From: a virus
IMG/VR virus record: IMGVR_UViG_3300046167_000984
Span: 1-51,303 of that record
Length of the DNA stretch: 51,303 nucleotides
Direction: 5' to 3' (one strand)
The notes below the pieces were generated by a model. It was not told the origin of the DNA and ran no database searches. It worked only from the letters and a program-made list of their open reading frames with translations. Position numbers and translations under genes: made by a program. Position 1 is the first letter of the stretch, and each line of letters begins with the position of its first letter. Of the stretch, positions 1 to 6,582 are shown one piece after another.

Positions 1-261
1 ATGCGTAACAAAAGAATACAACTATATGCATCAGAGAATGTTATAGAAGAGTTTTATGATGCTATAGCAGATAATGACGTAAGAAAACTACAGCGTGTAC
101 ACATTCCTAAGTCTGATGTATTCTATGTAAGAACAGCTATAGAAGCAGACACTGGAGTGAGATACACTCTAGACCATGTAGAGAGAGCTATGTACCTTGA
201 GGGTCACCTCACTAGATACGAAGTATTAGATCCTGATAGAGAACGTGACAATGTGGGTTAA
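1..261 (+). CDS. hypothetical protein, 86 aa, at window edge
   Basis: I do not recognise this protein. It is hydrophilic and charged, with no signal peptide or membrane segment. The ATG is the very first codon of the window, so no ribosome binding site can be seen and the true start may lie upstream. It runs into the lipoprotein gene with an 11-base overlap, so it probably belongs to the same plus-strand transcript. The stretch AIADNDVR recurs in the coiled-coil protein at 1827-2399, but nothing else is shared. Confidence 0.6.
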   Translation: MRNKRIQLYASENVIEEFYDAIADNDVRKLQRVHIPKSDVFYVRTAIEADTGVRYTLDHVERAMYLEGHLTRYEVLDPDRERDNVG

Positions 262-460
262 GCTAATCCTATTTGTGCTACTAGCAGGTTGTACCACTAT
301 AACCTATACAGCATCCTGTCGTGTCGATGATGACGTATGCCAGAGAAACCAAAATGCTCAGACACTTGCTATTATCGGACAGGAAGACGCAGCTCTACAG
401 CTACTATGTGAAGATAGTAGTATTCGTAACAGCTTTAGGGACGAGTGTAGGAGCGAATGA
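251..460 (+). CDS. small lipoprotein, 69 aa
   Basis: The N-terminus is a lipoprotein signal: WVKLILFVLLAGC, with the lipobox LLAGC ending at about residue 14, so Cys14 is the expected lipidated residue. The mature part is about 55 residues with several further cysteines, and I recognise no enzymatic domain. I chose the ATG at 251 over the GTG at 245 because it places the basic residue and hydrophobic core correctly. The gene overlaps the next exported protein in another frame. Small phage lipoproteins can be outer-membrane spanins, but the length and cysteine content do not settle this. Confidence 0.65.
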   Translation: MWVKLILFVLLAGCTTITYTASCRVDDDVCQRNQNAQTLAIIGQEDAALQLLCEDSSIRNSFRDECRSE

Positions 461-1076
461 TATTACTGGTGACTTCAGTAACAACTATCAGGATTCAACA
501 GTAGATAGTAACAACACTGATGAGACTGTAACGAATAACTATAATGCTACTGGCGCTGGTTCAGCTGCACCTGTAATGTCAGCGATAGCTCCTACAGTAA
601 TGGGTGGCGGTGGTAACGACAGTTGCTTACTACCAAGTTCAACAGGGATACAGGTAAGCATACTAGGTTTATCTACTGGTACTATGACTCAGGATAAGTC
701 TTGTAACCGTAGAAAGAATGCCAGGCTCTTAGGAGCACCACAGCAAGTAGGTGGATTAGGGCTACAGGTGAGTGCCATATCCATTTTGTGCCAAGACCCA
801 GTAGTGTTTAGAAGTATGATGTTAGCGAATACGCCATGCCCTATAAATGATAGTAAGACAGGGAAGCTGCTCATGGGAAAAGCGGCGATTAAGAAGTACA
901 GAGAGAGTCCAACACTTTATATTGTTGGGTATGAGACAGACCAAGAATTTTGGAACACCCTGTTGAGGGTAGGAGAGGAAGATGAAGATGAAGAAACAGT
1001 TGAAGATGATGCTCCTAAGCTCAGCCTTAGTGAGCGTTTCCGCAGTAGCAAACGCAGGGGGTCTGGATCTAAGTAG
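408..1076 (+). CDS. exported hypothetical protein, about 222 aa
   Basis: From the GTG at 408 the protein starts VKIVVFVTALGTSVGA and then ND, a plausible Sec signal peptide with an AxA-like cleavage site. The frame is open upstream to 321, but those residues are the shadow of the lipoprotein gene and are not signal-like. The mature part has an Asn/Thr/Gly-rich segment, a cysteine-containing middle with NRRKNARLLG, and the motif LCQDPVVFRSMM followed by a TPCPI segment. It ends in an acidic then basic tail. I recall similar exported proteins in marine podoviruses but know no function. Its start overlaps the lipoprotein by 53 bases and its end overlaps the next gene by 95 bases. Confidence 0.65.
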   Translation: MKIVVFVTALGTSVGANDITGDFSNNYQDSTVDSNNTDETVTNNYNATGAGSAAPVMSAIAPTVMGGGGNDSCLLPSSTGIQVSILGLSTGTMTQDKSCNRRKNARLLGAPQQVGGLGLQVSAISILCQDPVVFRSMMLANTPCPINDSKTGKLLMGKAAIKKYRESPTLYIVGYETDQEFWNTLLRVGEEDEDEETVEDDAPKLSLSERFRSSKRRGSGSK

Positions 1077-1830
1077 CCCAGAATACTCAATGACGGGTCA
1101 GGAAAAGATTGATGCACTCATAGCTTCAATCAGTGATATACAAGATCGTATAACTGAATCTGCTGTTATGACTGTAGGTGCTGTAGGTTATGCGGCTATC
1201 GGTGGTGTTATCAATGATGATACCTTTGACGATGGGCTTATCACTTCAGCTGAGTTGAATGCTTACTTAGACGCTAAAGAACTTGTACTAAACCATGACT
1301 ATGCTATAGCTGAAACAGCTGAGCAGTTGTTTATGCAGGAACACGCGGCTAATATGAATAGCTTAGACACTGCAGTAGATAATTTAGCGGCGGCAACAGC
1401 TATAGTTATGACAGCAGTTGAAGTAACCAGTGTGGCGGCTGAGGCAGATACTAAGCCTGAGCAAGTTGAGTTACAGGGTATGTTAGAGACAGATGCGTAT
1501 AGCCTTGACACAGCAGAAGTTAACGAGTATAATGAAGCTGTAGCGGCTGTAGAGAACTTTGCTCAACAAGCTGGTGCTTACATGGCAGCTGCAAACAATG
1601 ATGATTTAACAGCTACTGTAGATAGTTATGCAGCAGCTAACAACTTTATGGTAGGTAGCTATACAGCAATTACATACACTCAGAATATAGATGAGTTTGT
1701 AATTACATGGGCTGATGCAAGTTTTGGTACAGGTTTCCAAGGATACCTAACACCAGATATGAAGAATGCTTCTGAGATATATGCTGCAGGTGAATACATA
1801 AATGAATATGGAGCAATGCCAACACAATGA
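982..1830 (+). CDS. exported Ala-rich hypothetical protein, 282 aa
   Basis: There is a clear Sec signal peptide: basic MKMKKQLK, a hydrophobic core and ANAGG cleavage near residue 26. The mature part is acidic, rich in alanine and predicted helical, without cysteines. A purine-rich AGGAGAGG at 971-978 precedes two in-frame ATGs (982 and 988), and the second has better spacing. No catalytic motif is recognised. Position beside other exported and membrane proteins suggests a periplasmic or envelope role. The stop overlaps the next start as ATGA, indicating coupling. Confidence 0.7.
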   Translation: MKMKKQLKMMLLSSALVSVSAVANAGGLDLSSPEYSMTGQEKIDALIASISDIQDRITESAVMTVGAVGYAAIGGVINDDTFDDGLITSAELNAYLDAKELVLNHDYAIAETAEQLFMQEHAANMNSLDTAVDNLAAATAIVMTAVEVTSVAAEADTKPEQVELQGMLETDAYSLDTAEVNEYNEAVAAVENFAQQAGAYMAAANNDDLTATVDSYAAANNFMVGSYTAITYTQNIDEFVITWADASFGTGFQGYLTPDMKNASEIYAAGEYINEYGAMPTQ

Positions 1831-2399
1831 GTTTTAGTATAGGCGGTTACAATATTAAAGGATGGATGATGGCAGTAGCTGTCCCTGTCCTTTCAACTAT
1901 ATCAGGTGGTATATACTTTGGTTACGACACCCTTAACCGTTTCTATGGTGTAGAAGCTGGTGTAGGAGAATCATTAGACCGTATAGGTACACTAGATGAT
2001 AAGACAGGTGCTATGGATAAACGCATAACATCTGTAGAGACTGTAGCCCAGCGCAACCTTACTGAAGTAGATAATGAGTTAAGCAGTGAGATTATAACGT
2101 TAGACTCTTTAATCCTAACTAATGTACAGGAGCTAGAAGGTAAACTCATAGTTCGTATACAAACGTTAGAACAAGCTATAGCTGATAATGATGTAAGAGG
2201 TTTAAACCAGAAGCTTGCCCAGTTAACGACTAACATGCAGCAGATACTAGAACAACAGAAGCTACTACTAGACTTACGTAGTCAGGTAGATAAGGCTACA
2301 ACTATAACAGATGGATTAGGTGATACTCTAGATACACTACAAACTGAAGTAGATGATATTTGGAAAGCCTATGATGAATTAGCGGATAACCCTTTATAA
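1827..2399 (+). CDS. membrane-anchored coiled-coil protein, 190 aa
   Basis: One N-terminal membrane segment (about residues 12-32, WMMAVAVPVLSTISGGIYFG) is followed by a long heptad-like region of 140 residues rich in Leu, Gln, Asp and Thr. This is the topology of an inner-membrane anchored periplasmic rod. Inner-membrane spanins have this shape, and the small lipoprotein at 251-460 could be the partner, but the two genes are not nested as spanin pairs usually are. It starts at an ATGA overlap with the preceding gene. Confidence 0.65.
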   Translation: MSFSIGGYNIKGWMMAVAVPVLSTISGGIYFGYDTLNRFYGVEAGVGESLDRIGTLDDKTGAMDKRITSVETVAQRNLTEVDNELSSEIITLDSLILTNVQELEGKLIVRIQTLEQAIADNDVRGLNQKLAQLTTNMQQILEQQKLLLDLRSQVDKATTITDGLGDTLDTLQTEVDDIWKAYDELADNPL

Positions 2400-2677
2400 T
2401 GGCTATAGAATACAGAGGTGAGAAGTTTGCAGGTTATAACAAACCCAAACGCACACCCAAACATCCTACTAAATCTCACGTAGTGTTAGCTAAAGAAGGC
2501 GATACTATTAAAATGATTCGCTTTGGTGAGCAGGGAGCATCTACAGCAGGTAAACCTAAGGCTGGTGAATCTGATAGGATGAAGAAGAAACGTGCAAGCT
2601 TCAAAGCTAGACACGCTAAGAATATTAAGAAAGGTAAGCTATCAGCGGCTTACTGGGCAGATAAGGTGAAATGGTAA
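2399..2677 (+). CDS. small basic conserved phage protein, 92 aa
   Basis: A lysine-rich, cytosolic-type protein starting MAIEYRGEKFAGYNKPKRTP and ending in SFKARHAKNIKKGKLSAAYW. I recall closely similar small proteins from cyanophages and other marine phages, where they sit near structural genes and are annotated only as a domain of unknown function. High positive charge suggests nucleic-acid contact or a minor virion role; that is inference. The start forms a TAATG overlap with the preceding stop. Confidence 0.7.
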   Translation: MAIEYRGEKFAGYNKPKRTPKHPTKSHVVLAKEGDTIKMIRFGEQGASTAGKPKAGESDRMKKKRASFKARHAKNIKKGKLSAAYWADKVKW

Positions 2678-2844
2678 TGGCAGCACCCAAGCCAACAAAT
2701 ATGAAGTTGTATAACCAGAAGAAAGCTCTGGCTAAGAAGAAGTTTAAGAGATGGCCTAGCGCATATGCGTCTGCTTGGTTAGTAAAAGAATACAAAAAAG
2801 CTGGGGGTAAATATAGTGGCACAACGAAAAACAAGGTCACGTAG
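2677..2844 (+). CDS. small basic protein, 55 aa
   Basis: The ORF begins MAAPKPTNMKLYNQKKALAK and contains KKFKRWPSAYASAWLVKEYK, a pattern I recognise from small basic proteins of marine phages that accompany the neighbouring basic protein. It starts at a TAATG overlap with the upstream gene (an alternative ATG is at 2671) and ends 29 bases inside the next gene. Coupling on both sides and the conserved pattern argue that it is real. Function is unknown; a minor virion or DNA-contacting role is possible. Confidence 0.6.
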   Translation: MAAPKPTNMKLYNQKKALAKKKFKRWPSAYASAWLVKEYKKAGGKYSGTTKNKVT

Positions 2845-3097
2845 TCAACACGTTCTTGTAGGGCGTAGAGGTTTTTCTAAAGGTGGTTTAGGTAAATGGT
2901 TCGGAGAGGAATGGACAGATGTTAAAACAGGTAAAGAATGTGGCAGGTCGGGTACTTCAGAAAGTGGTAGACCTTATCCTGCGTGTCGTCCCAAAAAAGT
3001 GGCGAACAAAATAAGTAAAAAAGAAGCGGCTAAGAAGACAGGACCTGCTAAGGTTAAGTGGTCTACTACTGCTTCTGGTAGAAAAAGAAAAGCATAA
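2816..3097 (+). CDS. small basic protein with WFGEEWTDVKTGKECGRS motif, 93 aa
   Basis: The protein has a conserved core, GKWFGEEWTDVKTGKECG followed by YPACRPKK, which I associate with a family of unknown function (DUF5872-like) in marine phages and some algal viruses. The rest is Lys/Arg-rich. The start is GTG at 2816, where the frame opens inside the preceding gene; no ATG in this frame precedes the conserved core. The two cysteines could bind a metal, but only two are visible. Function unknown. Confidence 0.65.
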   Translation: MAQRKTRSRSQHVLVGRRGFSKGGLGKWFGEEWTDVKTGKECGRSGTSESGRPYPACRPKKVANKISKKEAAKKTGPAKVKWSTTASGRKRKA

Positions 3098-3128
3098 TTG
3101 CTAAAAAAGTAAAGAAAAGGATTGTATA

Positions 3129-3455
3129 ATGGGTTCTGGAATCAATACGCCACCTAAAAGTTTTAAAGGTTTAAGTAGGAAAAAATTAGTATCTTTAGTT
3201 CGTGATGATATGGGTTATTCTGATGATGATTTCGATTTTAAAAATATAACAAAGGGTGAGTTGTTAGAAATCGTAGACAACCATTTTGGCGGTGACTATA
3301 ACAAGGGCGGTATGGTTAAAAAGAAAAAAACACCTGCAGTAGCTAAGAAGAAGGGTTACAACTATGGTGGCATGGCTAAGAAACCTATGAAGATGAATAG
3401 GGGTGGGTACTGTGGTGCATCTAACCCAGCGTCTAAGCCTATGAAAAAAGGATAG
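3129..3455 (+). CDS. Lys/Gly-rich conserved small protein, 108 aa
   Basis: The N-terminal half is a compact acidic/basic helical region. The C-terminal half has repeated GGM or GGY elements between lysine clusters (NKGGMVKKKK, NYGGMAKKP, NRGGYCGASN). Such low-complexity KGG tails are common in small proteins of marine podoviruses near structural genes and may be minor virion components. No enzymatic motif is visible. It follows a 31-base intergenic gap and is followed after 4 bases by the next gene. Confidence 0.65.
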   Translation: MGSGINTPPKSFKGLSRKKLVSLVRDDMGYSDDDFDFKNITKGELLEIVDNHFGGDYNKGGMVKKKKTPAVAKKKGYNYGGMAKKPMKMNRGGYCGASNPASKPMKKG

Positions 3456-3459
3456 ACTT

Positions 3460-3756
3460 ATGAAAGTTTATGAAAAATATAAAGATGCTCTAGCTAAGCA
3501 TGGCTACACAGTAGATGTAGATGGCTGTGTTTGGGATGAGCGTGGCAACCAAGCCGCTATGGAAGATAGATTTGGCAATGCTTTTTGTAATGATCCAAAC
3601 GTAACAGATATTTGTAGAGCTGCTGAAGTTGCTAAACCTAAGACTAAGAAAAAGTCTAAAGCACCTGAGGGTAAGAAACGTGCTCGTACAGCCAAAGGTC
3701 ACTACGTTAAGGACGATCCTAACACACCAGAGAATGAAGCTTGGGTTGACGAGTAA
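3460..3756 (+). CDS. hypothetical protein with basic tail, 98 aa
   Basis: The first 60 residues form a small acidic domain with three cysteines (DVDGCVWDERG, NAFCNDP, DICRAAEV). Then follows a lysine-rich linker (PKTKKKSKAPEGKKRAR) and an acidic C-terminus. I recognise no family. It lies in the run of small basic proteins ahead of the packaging genes, and its stop forms a TAATG overlap with the next start. Confidence 0.6.
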   Translation: MKVYEKYKDALAKHGYTVDVDGCVWDERGNQAAMEDRFGNAFCNDPNVTDICRAAEVAKPKTKKKSKAPEGKKRARTAKGHYVKDDPNTPENEAWVDE

Positions 3757-4112
3757 TGAGTTTTTTTAGTCAGGGCAAGTCAGCACGTAGGCGTTCTGTT
3801 TATGGTCATAATACTGGCACTACTACAGAAGATGTGTACACATGTCCTGCTAACTGTGTAGCAGAAGTTACCTACCTTCATGTACACAACACTACTGGCA
3901 ATACAGACATTGAAATTGAATGGTATGTAGCAGCTGATACATATACATCACATTTCCTAGAAGGTAAAAATTTAGGCGCTGGTGAGTTTGTAACATTCTC
4001 AGATATAGAAATTGTTTTATCTGCTGGTGACAAGATACAAGTAACTCCAGCTACAGCTGCACATATAGATACTATACTAACTGTAACTGAAACCTTTGTA
4101 CCTGTAGGTTAA
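3756..4112 (+). CDS. putative beta-sandwich virion protein, 118 aa
   Basis: After a short basic N-terminus the sequence is rich in Thr, Val, Ile and Glu with alternating hydrophobic residues, as in an all-beta fold. Examples are EDVYTCPANCVAEVTYLHVH and FEGK/GAGEFVTFSDIEI-like strands. This resembles small structural proteins of phages that decorate heads or connect tail parts. The assignment is by composition and position only, so treat it as a structural candidate. It is followed by a 78-base gap holding the hairpin at 4159-4189. Confidence 0.5.
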   Translation: MSFFSQGKSARRRSVYGHNTGTTTEDVYTCPANCVAEVTYLHVHNTTGNTDIEIEWYVAADTYTSHFLEGKNLGAGEFVTFSDIEIVLSAGDKIQVTPATAAHIDTILTVTETFVPVG

Positions 4113-4158
4113 CGGGTATGCACAAACAGACGTACTAAGTTATTACTAAATAAGTATA

Positions 4159-4189
4159 ACTATCTCCGCACACAAACAAAGGAGATAGT
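4159..4189 (+). promoter_or_regulatory. hairpin sequestering the DUF1127 ribosome binding site
   Basis: A perfect 9-bp inverted repeat, ACTATCTCC at 4159-4167 and GGAGATAGT at 4181-4189, encloses a 13-base loop. The right arm contains GGAG, the Shine-Dalgarno sequence of the ATG at 4191 (6-base spacing). In mRNA the stem would hide the ribosome binding site. There is no U-run after it, so a translational switch fits better than a terminator. Confidence 0.55.
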
Positions 4190-4190
4190 G

Positions 4191-4373
4191 ATGCTAAACT
4201 TTTTACAACGCGGCTTTAGGGCTGTACAAAGAACACAACAAGCAAGAGCAGATCTTTGGTTACTTAACAATATGAGTGACAGAGATTTACACGACATAGG
4301 CATTAGCCGTGGCGAGATAAGAGAGCATATATATGGCGAGAAATCTAACCGAAAAACAAAACAAGTTTCTTGA
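4191..4373 (+). CDS. DUF1127 (YjiS-like) small protein, 60 aa
   Basis: The sequence LWLLNNMSDRDLHDIGISRG is the signature of DUF1127: an Arg-rich helix, then L..MSDReLhDIGIsR. DUF1127 proteins are typically 45-75 aa in Proteobacteria and are abundant in Alphaproteobacteria; some bind RNA and affect small-RNA maturation or turnover (known for the family). Carriage by a phage is unusual. ATG 4191 is chosen over GTG 4188 because of GGAG spacing. It overlaps the small terminase start by 41 bases. Its ribosome binding site is inside a hairpin. A role in host RNA metabolism is inference. Confidence 0.8.
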   Translation: MLNFLQRGFRAVQRTQQARADLWLLNNMSDRDLHDIGISRGEIREHIYGEKSNRKTKQVS

Positions 4374-4701
4374 AGTATTATTCGACGAAGCTAATGGTGA
4401 TGCTGTTACAGCTAAAAGGTTGGCAGGTTACGGGGACAACAGCAGCACTACAGCTATTGTTGAATCCTTAAAGGACGAGATAGGCGAGAAGACTCGTACA
4501 TATTTTGCCCGTACTGCCCCTAAAGCTGCAGTTGCTATGGTAGGTGCTCTTTCTGATCCTACTGAGCTAGGCATAAAAGAAAAAATGGTTGCAGCAAAAG
4601 ACTTGCTAGACCGCGCTGGACTTGGTAAAGTAGATAAAGTAGATGTCACATCGAGTGGTGGCATCTTCTATCTACCACCAAAAGAAGGTAAAAACGAATA
4701 A
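4333..4701 (+). CDS. terS: putative terminase small subunit
   Basis: The protein begins MARNLTEKQNKFLEVLFDEA, then an HTH-like helical region (VTAKRLAGYGDNSSTTAIV) and a helical middle ending in KMVAAKDLLDRAGLGKVDK. This is the pattern of small terminase subunits: TEKQ.kFle, an HTH for pac or cos recognition, then helices for oligomerisation. At 122 aa it is in the normal size range. It sits just before the large subunit, as expected. Its last codons overlap the frame of the HTH protein that starts at 4698. Confidence 0.7.
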   Translation: MARNLTEKQNKFLEVLFDEANGDAVTAKRLAGYGDNSSTTAIVESLKDEIGEKTRTYFARTAPKAAVAMVGALSDPTELGIKEKMVAAKDLLDRAGLGKVDKVDVTSSGGIFYLPPKEGKNE

Positions 4702-5117
4702 GTATTCCAACAAGAGACCTAGGATTCTGGCAATTACCAAAGCCAATCAAAGGCAAAGAAAAAGAGTGGCACACAATAGTACGTGTTACTGCAAAGATAC
4801 CATGGGGGTATGTCCTAGCTCCAGACAATGATAGGCTTCTGATACCTGTCCGTCTGGAGCTTGAAGCATTAGATCTTGCAAAGAGGCATCTCAAGCAGTA
4901 TAGCTATCGTGCAGTAGCGCAGTGGCTTAGTAAAGAAACAGGTCGCTATATATCTCATATGGGACTAAAGAAGAGAATCGAAGTTGAGCAAAGACGTAGA
5001 AAAGCATCTACTATTAAACGCAAGCTTGCCAAGTGGCTCGAAGAAACCCTTGAGGAAATCGAAAAGCTCGAAACCCAAGGAGTCGGTGCATACAGAGATT
5101 CCAGTACAGGTAGTTGA
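4698..5117 (+). CDS. HTH DNA-binding protein between TerS and TerL, apparent ATA start, 139 aa
   Basis: A frame open from 4692 to the stop at 5117 encodes ISIPTRDLGFWQLPKPIKGK, WHTIVRVTAKIPWGYVLAPD and an HTH-like YSYRAVAQWLSKETGRYISH, then a basic helical tail. I recall such proteins beside terminases of marine phages. No ATG, GTG or TTG precedes the conserved part. The only well-placed codon is ATA at 4698, which follows AAGG at 4685-4688 and overlaps the terS stop as ATAA where ATGA is expected. So a G-to-A change, a sequencing error or an AUA start is implied. It overlaps the large-terminase frame. Confidence 0.6.
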   Translation: MSIPTRDLGFWQLPKPIKGKEKEWHTIVRVTAKIPWGYVLAPDNDRLLIPVRLELEALDLAKRHLKQYSYRAVAQWLSKETGRYISHMGLKKRIEVEQRRRKASTIKRKLAKWLEETLEEIEKLETQGVGAYRDSSTGS

Positions 5118-6579
5118 AGAAATAGAAACTCCTAAAGATACTGTTCCAGCACAAGCTGTTGCTCCTGCATACGATGAGGAGTTAGCACAAGATATAGTGT
5201 TTAAGCCTAACCCTGGCCCCCAGACCTTGTTTCTAAGTTCGTCAGAGAGAGAAGTACTATATGGAGGAGCAGCTGGTGGAGGTAAAAGTTATGCCATGCT
5301 TGCAGACCCTCTTCATGGTTTAAACGATCCTAACTTCTCAGGTCTACTTGTACGTCATACTACAGAAGAACTTAGAGAGTTAATACAGAAGAGTCAAGAA
5401 CTATACCCTAAAGCTATACCAGGTATAAAATGGTCAGAGCGTAAATCACAGTGGACTTCACCTAAGGGCGGTAGACTCTGGATGTCTTACTTAGATAAAG
5501 ACACAGACGTTACAAGATACCAAGGACAGGCTTTTAACTGGATAGGCTTTGACGAACTTACACAATGGTCTAGTCCTTACGCTTGGGACTACATGAGATC
5601 ACGTTTACGTAGTTCAGCCCAGCACTTAGGTTTATACATGAGAGCTACTACCAACCCAGGAGGTAGTGGTCATCAGTGGGTTAAGAAAATGTTTATTGAT
5701 CCTGGACCGTCTAATGAGCCGTTCTGGGCTACAAATGTCGAAACAGGTGATACTATTACATATCCTGTTGGTCACAGTAAAGCAGGGCAACCTTTGTTTA
5801 AACGTAGGTTTATACCTGCATCACTATTTGATAACCCATATCTTGCTGAGGCAGGTGACTATGAAGCAATGCTATTGTCACTACCAGAGCATCAAAGAAA
5901 ACAACTCTTAGAAGGTAACTGGGATATTAACGATGGAGCCGCTTTCCCAGAGTTTGACAGAACCAAGCATGTCATTGACGCTTTTGAAGTTCCCGAAAGT
6001 TGGGCTAAGTTTAGAGCTTGTGACTACGGCTACGGATCTTATACAGGAGTTATCTGGTTTGCTGTTGCACCAGACGAGCAACTCATTGTTTACAGAGAGT
6101 TATATTGTTCTAAGGTTACAGCTACAGATCTAGCTGATATGATTTTAGATTTAGAGAAACAAGACGGTGGTATGAGATACGGTGTGCTAGACTCTTCTTT
6201 ATGGCACAACCGAGGCGACACGGGACCATCACTAGCTGAGCAAATGATTATGAAGGGTTGCCGTTGGCGGCCTTCGGATCGGTCTAGGGGTTCGCGTGTC
6301 GCAGGTAAAAACGAAATACATAGGCGGTTACAGGTCGATGAGTTTACGGAAAAGCCTAGATTAGTATTTATGAACAACTGCACTAACACTATAGCGCAGA
6401 TACCAAGCATTCCTTTGGATAAAAGAAATCCAGAAGATGTAGACACTCACGCAGAGGATCACTTATACGATGCTTTACGATATGGTGTTATGACACGTCC
6501 ACGCAGCAGCATTTGGGATTTCAACCCAGCAACACAACGCACAGGCTTTCAAGCTAGTGATACAACATTCGGGTATTAA
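4984..6579 (+). CDS. terL: terminase large subunit
   Basis: The packaging ATPase and nuclease. Walker A is GGAAGGGKS (about residues 94-102), Walker B is WIGFDEL (186-192) with Asp190 and Glu191, and the coupling motif ATTNP is near 221-225. The C-terminal RNase H-like nuclease has ACDYGYG (Asp347), VLDSSLW (Asp403) and a late EDHLYDALRY. The open frame starts with TTG at 4984, but the first 35 residues are low complexity and overlap the HTH gene. GTG 5086, preceded by AAGGAG (spacing only 3), is a credible alternative start. The protein pumps DNA into the prohead through the portal. Confidence 0.93.
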   Translation: MSKDVEKHLLLNASLPSGSKKPLRKSKSSKPKESVHTEIPVQVVEEIETPKDTVPAQAVAPAYDEELAQDIVFKPNPGPQTLFLSSSEREVLYGGAAGGGKSYAMLADPLHGLNDPNFSGLLVRHTTEELRELIQKSQELYPKAIPGIKWSERKSQWTSPKGGRLWMSYLDKDTDVTRYQGQAFNWIGFDELTQWSSPYAWDYMRSRLRSSAQHLGLYMRATTNPGGSGHQWVKKMFIDPGPSNEPFWATNVETGDTITYPVGHSKAGQPLFKRRFIPASLFDNPYLAEAGDYEAMLLSLPEHQRKQLLEGNWDINDGAAFPEFDRTKHVIDAFEVPESWAKFRACDYGYGSYTGVIWFAVAPDEQLIVYRELYCSKVTATDLADMILDLEKQDGGMRYGVLDSSLWHNRGDTGPSLAEQMIMKGCRWRPSDRSRGSRVAGKNEIHRRLQVDEFTEKPRLVFMNNCTNTIAQIPSIPLDKRNPEDVDTHAEDHLYDALRYGVMTRPRSSIWDFNPATQRTGFQASDTTFGY

Positions 6580-6582
6580 TAA

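Noticed and set aside
61-90. AIADNDVR peptide shared by the first gene and the coiled-coil gene at 1827
   Set aside because: Only eight residues and no further similarity; common codons, probably coincidence.
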